DNA from: Salticus scenicus
Lineage: Eukaryota > Arthropoda > Arachnida > Araneae > Salticidae
Length of the DNA stretch: 64,000 nucleotides
NCBI GenBank assembly: GCA_963930645.1
Contig: OZ005655.1
Span: 134,711,456 to 134,775,455 of the forward strand
Direction: 5' to 3'
Both the position numbers and the translations under genes were made by a program. This document shows, one piece after another, positions 57,714 through 64,000 of the stretch (position 1 is its first letter; each line of letters opens with the position of its first letter). Below the pieces are notes generated by a model that searched no databases, was not told the origin of the DNA, and saw nothing but the letters and a program-made list of their open reading frames with translations.

Positions 57714-57920
57714 ACACTGTAAAAAAGACTGTGTAATACTACACCACAGCAATTTTGAGGCAACTTACCATGTAGAGAAATACCACAGAAATGAAGAGTA
57801 ATGTTACCAACTGTGCCTGTGTAACTGCTGTATAACGTGTAAGATTACACAGTTACATCTGGTAACATTTCTCTTCATAGTTGTGGTAAGTACGCTGCCT
57901 CAATATTGTTGTGTAATATA
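57714..57920. mobile_element. Foldback MITE with ACACTGTAAAAAAG end
   Basis: The left half (TGTGTAATACTACACCACAG to GAAGAGTAATGTTACCA) is an imperfect inverted copy of the right half, which read inward gives TATTACACAACAATATTGAGG to GAAGAGAAATGTTACCAG. The left end resembles that of the MITE at 43542. No coding capacity. Confidence 0.7.
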
Positions 57921-58029
57921 GCTTTATATATATATATTTTACAATCTACATTGGAAACATTACAATTTTCCTTTTTTTTTTTTAATAGAAAATTTGGAGT
58001 GGAAGGATGATTTTTATACCAACTATGTG

Positions 58030-58107
58030 AAAAATACCAGAGCCGGGAATCGAACACGGGCACCCCCGCTTGACGCGCGGATGCTCTACTACTGAGCTAC
58101 CCGGTTG
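58030..58107 (-). repeat. tRNA-like unit a
   Basis: The minus strand has an A box (TAGCTCAGTAGTAGAGC), an anticodon arm TCCGC-GCGTCAA-GCGGG, and a T arm with TTCGATTCCCGG. The acceptor does not pair well, and position 33 would be C rather than U, so this is tRNA-derived, not a normal tRNA. Confidence 0.5.
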
Positions 58108-58308
58108 ATAACCAGCTAGGCATTTCTCACATAATATTCATTGGCATGGTCACCGAGTCTGCAAACGCAGCTATATCATGTGACATAATTATTCGTGACA
58201 CAAATGGACCACGAAATTTTAATTTAGAAAGTCTTTATTTATCAACCTTAATTAATTTAGAAATTTTGGAGTGGAAGGATGATTTTTATACCAACTATGT
58301 GAAAAATA

Positions 58309-58382
58309 TCAGAGCCGGGAATCGAGCCCGGGCACCTCCGCTTGACGCGCGGATGCTCTACCACTGAGCTGCCCAGGGTGAT
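58309..58382 (-). repeat. tRNA-like unit b
   Basis: The best-preserved of the three: D arm GCTCAGTGGTAGAGC, anticodon arm TCCGC-GCGTCAA-GCGGA (perfect), T arm CCGGG-CTCGATT-CCCGG (perfect). The acceptor strands do not pair. The anticodon would read GTC, with C at position 33. Confidence 0.5.
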
Positions 58383-58498
58383 AACCAACTAGGCATTTCT
58401 CACATAATATTCATTGGCATGGTCACCGAGTCTGCAAACGCAGCTATATCAAGTGACATAATTATTCGTGGCACAACTCCAATAGACCACGAAATTTT

Positions 58499-58703
58499 AA
58501 TTTAGAAAGTCTTTATTTATCAACCTTAATTAATTTAGAAAATTTGGAGTGGAAGGATGATTTTTATACAAACTATGTGAAAAATACCAGAGCCGTTAAT
58601 CGAACCCGGGCACCTCTGCTTGACGCGCGGATGCTCTACTATTGAGCTTCCACTCCAAATTTTCTAAATTAATTAAGGTTGATAAATAAAGTCTTTCTAA
58701 ATT
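58499..58703. repeat. 56-bp inverted repeat enclosing a broken tRNA-like unit
   Basis: The left arm 58499-58554 and right arm 58648-58703 are reverse complements with one mismatch. The 93-base loop contains the third tRNA-like unit, cut off at GAGCTTCC. The arms are the unit boundary of the tandem array, so the array ends in a palindrome. Confidence 0.92.
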
Positions 58704-59386
58704 ACAGTTTTCTTTTTCGTAAGGGGATCAATATAAAAAAAGTGTTATAATAAAAGTAATCAATAATAATAAATAAAAAATAAATAAACATACTTTCCTG
58801 AAACTAAAGTCACTTGCTGGGTGATCCAAAAGTCACAGAAAAAAGTCATTGACAGCAGCATTACGAGGTTTTTCCTTAAATGCAAAAAAAGGCATGGCAT
58901 TATTATTATTATTATTATTATTATTAAATAACAAAAAATTTACTACGAAAATAATTTATTTTTCTCCACCAGGTTACGTTTTAAATATAAAGTCATTTTT
59001 TTTACAATGGCACAGTACATTAAACAACGCAACTAGGACTATAAACGTTCAGTTTGACGGTCGTCATACATAATATACGCAGTCAGATTTTCATAAATAG
59101 AAATGCCAGACTTTCATAAAGAATTCTCATAAAAAAAGACTAACTAACAATGCTTTATATCTTATCAATATCATGTTTTTCATTTCAGAAGGAAAAAGCA
59201 GTAATAATCAATAAATGTTTAATTTAAATATTCACTGACATCTGAAATTATATGCTGCGCGCCTAAGTCAGAATAATTAATATTCGCAGTATTGCTTTAT
59301 TTCAGAAAACTTATCTCTTTAACATGTGAGAGAGAAACCAATAGATGAAAAATGTAACTATTATTCTTTTCTTTTATATATATATG

Positions 59387-59390
<4 letters not shown>
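58704..59390. other. AT-rich spacer
   Basis: It contains an (ATT)n run at about 58899-58925. The phrase CTGGGTGATCCAAAAGTCAC near 58816 resembles mariner-type terminal repeats, but no partner end was found. No gene. Confidence 0.4.

Positions 59391-59449
<59 letters not shown>
59391..59449 (+). repeat. (TA)n microsatellite
   Basis: About 28 TA units. The 78-residue minus-strand frame at 59374-59610 translates it and is spurious. Confidence 0.95.
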
Positions 59450-59454
<5 letters not shown>

Positions 59455-60719
59455 CCCATGCACTTCTGCGTATTTCAGTAAAAACCACGTAGTGCTACGG
59501 TCAACAATTTTTGAAAATAGGATTTTAATTTTTTTCGTGACTTTCTGATCACACAGCTTGTTCGTACTGCTCAGATACAGCTTTAGAATTTTGATAAATG
59601 TTGATAGCATATATTTTATGCTAATAAATCAACTGTGATATTTTTCATATATTTTTCTGTATTCAAAAATTGTTTACGATAATTATTTTCTGGAAGAGTC
59701 AAAGTGAATAATTCTCAGTTTATGTAGTATTGGCTGGCTGGTTGGTTAGTGACTTTTAATGGCGCAAGGTCCATAACAGGACATTCTGCGTCAAACCGAT
59801 TATTATGTAGTAATTAACTTGCACCCATTTTAAATATTACTATTCTTATAGAAGTCATTTTGCTTTATTTAAAGAATGAAATTCTTATTTTCACTGTGTT
59901 TGTGTTTGCGGAAATGTTTATCTTTATTAAAGTCCTTCTTTATCACTGTTAGATTTATGCGAATAAAGCCTATCTACTTGTTTTAAAATTTGCTGTTACT
60001 TTTTAAACTACTTTAGTTGAGTAGGTGTTTTAAAAACATTATGAAACGAAATAGTCTTTATTTTTTATTATATTATATTATATTATATTATATTTATTTA
60101 TTTATTTTTATTTTTATTTATTTTTTTACATTAAGTATTATTTTTCATTTAAGTTTTTTGTTTTCTAACGATTTAAGATTTTTTTTTTTTTTTTCGAACG
60201 AATTCTTTTAATAATAGTAGTAATTTCAATTCAGTGTTCTAAACTATTTATATTTATATTTTGCAGCTACTGTTTTCATTTACACATTATATTTATATAA
60301 TACTTTTATTATTTTTTTTTTTTTAGATTTCATTCGCCGACGGTTTTAAAACATTCATTTATTTAAGTACAATTCTGTTTTTCAATTGATAAAATGTATA
60401 AATTTTAAATTATTAATAACTTTTTCTTTAAAAAAATCGCAGATGACTTTCAATTCATACTTCACTAGAAAAAAAAAAATTCAATTATATTTGCAGCTTA
60501 CTATTGGGATAAATACAAACAATAAATTTTTATTAAAATTTATCGATTTATTTTATTAATTGTAATTCATATTTATTTAATTGTATATATATATATATAT
60601 ATATATATTATTAATTCTACAATTCTTTGTTTTAATCTGAATTCCTCCTTCATTTCCTATGGCATTTACTGGAATACAAGAACGGGTACAAAAACTATTA
60701 TTAAATAAAAACATATAAT
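59450..60719. other. AT-rich spacer
   Basis: A short block at 59750-59800 (AATGGCGCAAGGTCC then TTCTGCGTCAAACC) is roughly symmetrical and may be a MITE fragment. TATAT/TATTT repeats run at 60065-60125. No gene. Confidence 0.4.
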
Positions 60720-61510
60720 GCTATAAATATCATCGAGCATAAGAAATAGTTTTGGAAATTTTGTATATCTAGATTTTAAAAAACAATCTTTAGAAATGCT
60801 TGGTAATTTCTGAAACTTCTATATGGTCATTTCAAAAGGAAACAATTCCTATACTTTTTATTTTAAAGGTGATTCTCATTTACGATTTCCAGAAGATATT
60901 AGGAAGTTTTTCATGTTGAAAAATATAATTTACAAACACATTAGAGAATGAAAATTTACTTTGTGATTCCGAGTTCTTAAAAAGTTTTCGGAAAATTTTT
61001 GTACCTTTTATATAAGAAAATACAGAGCAGAAAATGTTTTAAATTGACTTTCAAAAGAACTTTTCTACAGAATATTTCAAATGATATTTCTTTTTCTTTT
61101 TTAAATAGCTTTTTATCTTGCGTTGAGCTTATGTTTACAAATTTTTCTGCTAGATTCGCAACTTTTCTGTAAGTTGTTATATACTTTTGCTTTTTTTTTT
61201 TTTTTTTTTACTTTTCAGCGATTGCCAGGTAATTGAAAGGTAATTATCCTATAATTCACTATAAATTTTATTTTTTATAAGATTAGTTATATTAAATAAA
61301 ATTTCGTATTCTTAAATACTGAAACTGAATAGTAGAAATAGCTTACATCGAATTATCGTATTTTTCATTAAATATGGTATTTTCTCTTCTTTAAATGTAA
61401 AACTAGTAGGATAATCTCTTTTTAAAGCATTTTTACTTTAAAAATATTAATAGTAGGTATATGTGTTTGAACCTATTTTGGATTTTACCGAAGTATGTTT
61501 GGAAATAGGC
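60720..61510. repeat. Dispersed repeat, copy 2 (pairs with 42600-43350)
   Basis: The counterpart of 42600-43350 with the same landmarks and order. The best-aligned part is about 60930-61175. Confidence 0.8.
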
Positions 61511-61564
61511 GAAGTAGATAAAAAAGAGTTAGTGAAAATGTTTTAAATTGTTTTCTTATTGAAT

Positions 61565-62080
61565 CTATATCATTTTATAAAACACTTTATTCAAAGTATT
61601 CACCTTTAGCTTCCAGAGAATTCAACCAGCAGTTACACTGTTTATTGGAAACTTTCTGAATCACTCCTTAGTGACCTTATAATTTGCATCTTTCGATGTA
61701 GTTTAGTGACCTTATAATTTGCATCTTTCGATGTAGTTATCAGTTTATCCGCATATACAAACTTATGACTTGTAATGTAAATATTCATTCGGAGAAATTT
61801 GTAAAAATCACAAAGGCCCAAATCTGGTGAATATGGGGATGTAGGAGAACTGTGATGCAGCGCTTACTCTAGAATACTGGAGAAGAAAGCAGTGATCGGT
61901 GTGCCAGTTCCTTTTTTATATTGCAGCACCCAATTTTACACAGCCAAAATATCAGATCTTTTTCATATGTCTGCTTTACGTTATCGCCGAAAAAGTTTGA
62001 TGCAATTCTTCCCGTTCAAGGCTCTTTAGTTTTGGTTCTTCGTTAAATGAAAGGCATATTCTCAGTACCAAATATTACTT
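61565..62080 (-). pseudogene. Mariner-like transposase relic
   Basis: The minus strand gives SPYSPDLGLCDFYKFLRMN (about 61790-61845), matching the mariner signature YSPDLAPCDFFLF that carries the third catalytic Asp. A C-terminal region follows, ending NSLEAKGEYF (about 61590-61620). Stops and frameshifts are present. Upstream (61850-62080) is likely more of the gene but too decayed to read securely. A 35-base direct duplication (61669-61703 and 61704-61738) sits within it and would itself disrupt the frame. No terminal repeats were identified. Confidence 0.7.
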
Positions 62081-63318
62081 CTACGATGCTACGAACAACA
62101 AGTCTAAACATATATTTGCTTATATAAAACAATATATATATATATATATATATATATTAAACCTATAATACATTTTTGCCAACCTATTAAAAAATATATT
62201 TTATCATACACTCTAAAATCACCACTGAAATCTTACACTACCTTTTTAAACATAGAAGAATGTATATACATTATAAGAACCGAAAGCTACGGATAACACG
62301 GTCAAAATCAAACAGATCAGAAATAACACAGCAAATAAAGATTCATTCAAAGTAATTTAGAAAACAGAAGAAGTGTTTTGAAATTTATCCGCTCTGATAA
62401 CATTTTTCTAAAGAAAAAAAAATAGTAAGCGGGTAGAAAAGGAAAATAAAATGTTTTTGATAATAGTAATGTATTATATAATCTAAAACATAGCAATTAA
62501 CTTGCCCGGTATCTCAAGAAAAAAAAAAAAGATCTAAACAAAAATAATTTCCCAAAATGTACGTACTCTTTTTAATGTCTTTAACTTGTCACTGAAATTT
62601 AAATGTATTTATTTTTATATGTATAATCGTATACTATTAAGTGAGCAATATTTGTATATATATTTCACTGTTCTCGAAAACGGTAGCTCCGACAGTCACG
62701 TGATTTAACACAAAGGTGCCCCCCGAAAGGTCATTGTGCACATCGAAGTCAGATTTTCGAATTTTTTATTAGTTTTTTCTTAATTAATTAAAATGTGAAA
62801 ATAATAACCTTCTAGCCATTTAAAATTTATCCATAATTTAATTGTTGCCATTTTTTTTTCGACAGAATAAAAATAATAATAATAATAAAAAAAAAAAAAA
62901 AAAGAAAAAAAAAAACGTACATTTATTTAAAATGAGGAAAATAAATCAGAAATATTAGAAAATAAATTAGAAATGTCAGTCCTATCGTTACAAATTAGAT
63001 ACCAAATGAAAGGGTAATTTTTTGTGAATCTGATGCATTAAACAGCTTATCAATCGGACAATTAGATTTTTTTAAAAACTAAAGTATGAATTTTAGGTGG
63101 CAACAGCAGAAGATTGTAAGGAAACCGTTAGGAGAAAAAAAAAATTCTGCTTCACATTAAGTCACATGTTTTTGAAGTGGGATTAAAAATTGCAGTTTTC
63201 AAATTCTTTTAAATTTTCTCTCACGAACACAAAAATATGATATACAGCCTGTACCCCACAAGACCAACTTGCATTTCAAATTTCACCAATTTTTTTGGTT
63301 AATAAAAAAAAAGTTACA

Positions 63319-63352
<34 letters not shown>

Positions 63353-63916
63353 CAAATTAAGTTTTATTCTAACTTCGAAAAGATTTATGTGATCATATAT
63401 ATAATAATATATATACGTCTATCATCCCCATATTATCGTGCAAAGATTTTTGATGTCGAAAAAAAAGCTTTGGAATCACCTATTAAGTGGTATTGAAAAA
63501 AAAAAAAAAAAAAAAAAAAAAAGGAAAAGAAGAAAAATGAATTTGAAACTATATCTGGAGTTTTTCATTCACCTTTAGAAAATAAATTATTCATGAATTT
63601 TATTTGCTAAAATATTCGTGTGTACTCCCGTGTGCATTCACTCGGGGAAATACTGCCATATTTTGGTAAAATCGCCGTCTTTTCCCGAGTGAAAAGGAAT
63701 CACCTTTTTCTCCCCAATGATCAATCTATATATTATTACTATATCTATGTATGTGATACGATACTTAGTTGATAAAGGCTAATTGTGTTATGCACTTATA
63801 TATTTTACAGCAAAATCTTTCATAAAATCTGAGCATTAACTTCCTAAATTTTCAAGGTCTCCGTCTCTTCTTGCATTTTTATTTTATTTTTATTTTATTT
63901 ATTTATTCAGTATTTG
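62081..63916. other. AT-rich spacer
   Basis: It has TA repeats (62131-62156), mixed A runs (62882-62914), a T run (63321-63352) and an A run (63497-63522). The frame at 63269-63496 is made of the T run. No gene recognised. Confidence 0.5.
63637..63693. other. Inverted repeat TTCACTCGGG / CCCGAGTGAA
   Basis: Ten paired bases (63637-63646 with 63684-63693), plus nearby A/T pairs, around a 37-base loop. GC-rich ends in AT-rich context suggest a small MITE relic. Confidence 0.7.
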
Positions 63917-64000
63917 AGCAATTTACTTTAGACAATAGTATTCCTTTTGCAATTTGCTGTGATGGGATTGGGATTTCGCTTGCAAAATTTTTCATAAACA
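63917..64000 (-). pseudogene. Second fragment of the Ty1/copia family (cut by window edge)
   Basis: The sequence from TTTAGACAATAGTATTCC through GCAATTTGCTGTG to TTTCGCTTGCAAAATTTTTC is nearly the same as 27458-27520 within the copia relic, with a short insertion (ATGGGATTGG region). On the minus strand it reads VYEKFCKRNP. It continues past the window end. Confidence 0.8.

Larger units (their letters stand above)
57987..58552 (+). repeat. Tandem ~275-bp repeat carrying tRNA-like units
   Basis: TTTGGAGTGGAAGGATG recurs at 57993, 58265 and 58543 (offsets 272 and 278). Each unit holds a minus-strand tRNA-like sequence and a stretch reading GGCATGGTCACCGAGTCTGC. The third unit is broken inside its tRNA-like part and continues as an inverted copy of the unit boundary. 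Confidence 0.92.

Noticed and set aside
58810..58850. Mariner-type terminal repeat (GGGTGATCCAAAAGTCAC)
   Set aside because: No matching inverted end or transposase nearby, so the similarity may be chance or a tiny fragment.
59740..59800. Possible MITE with GGCGCAA/TGCGTCA symmetry
   Set aside because: Only a short symmetrical block is visible, with no clear ends or target duplication.

Overview
The window looks like a gene desert from a large, AT-rich animal genome. By eye it is about three-quarters A+T, full of long A/T homopolymers and di-, tri- and tetranucleotide repeats, and crowded with decayed transposable elements. It has no dense coding and no bacterial operon layout. The mix of Tc1/mariner, hAT, piggyBac-type, Helitron, Ty3/gypsy, Ty1/copia, LINE and tRNA-derived SINE relics fits a metazoan. 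An arthropod, possibly an arachnid, is my guess; the sequence alone does not prove it. I find no intact host protein gene. Most open reading frames are short, rich in Phe/Ile/Lys/Tyr/Asn or made of microsatellite, and look like chance.

Layout from left to right. 1-6.4 kb is AT-rich spacer with old dispersed repeats and microsatellites. 6449-7814 is an apparently perfect 683-bp tandem duplication, followed by a composite microsatellite. 9.1-10.1 kb holds three diverged copies of one repeat. 13.8-14.6 kb is a five-unit 159-bp satellite. 17.7-18.3 kb is a Tc1-like transposase relic. 19.5-21.6 kb holds a Helitron-like 3' end and a hAT-type element with 8-bp target duplication and a SINE nested in it. 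23.6-25.0 kb is a Ty3/gypsy pol relic and 27.3-28.4 kb a Ty1/copia RT relic, both on the minus strand. 30.7-31.1 kb has two tRNA-Thr-like units with inverted arms, followed by a foldback MITE. 33.4-33.9 kb is a piggyBac-type MITE and 34.9-36.6 kb a minus-strand non-autonomous Helitron. 41.6-42.4 kb is a satellite with alternating unit types. 43.5-43.8 kb is a hairpin-bearing MITE. 44.9-49.5 kb is a triplicated segment of about 1.56 kb, one copy carrying a LINE 3' end, followed by a SINE. 52.9-54.3 kb is a complete but inactivated Tc1-like transposon. 56.2-57.5 kb is a plus-strand Helitron, then a MITE and a tandem array of tRNA-like units ending in a 56-bp inverted repeat. 61.6-62.1 kb is a mariner relic. 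The right edge carries a second fragment of the same copia family.

No genes act together here. The content is best read as layered transposition, local tandem duplication and decay. The most informative parts are the nested or duplicated structures whose order of events can be read, and the tRNA-like units that sit inside or beside inverted repeats. No new multi-gene system was found.
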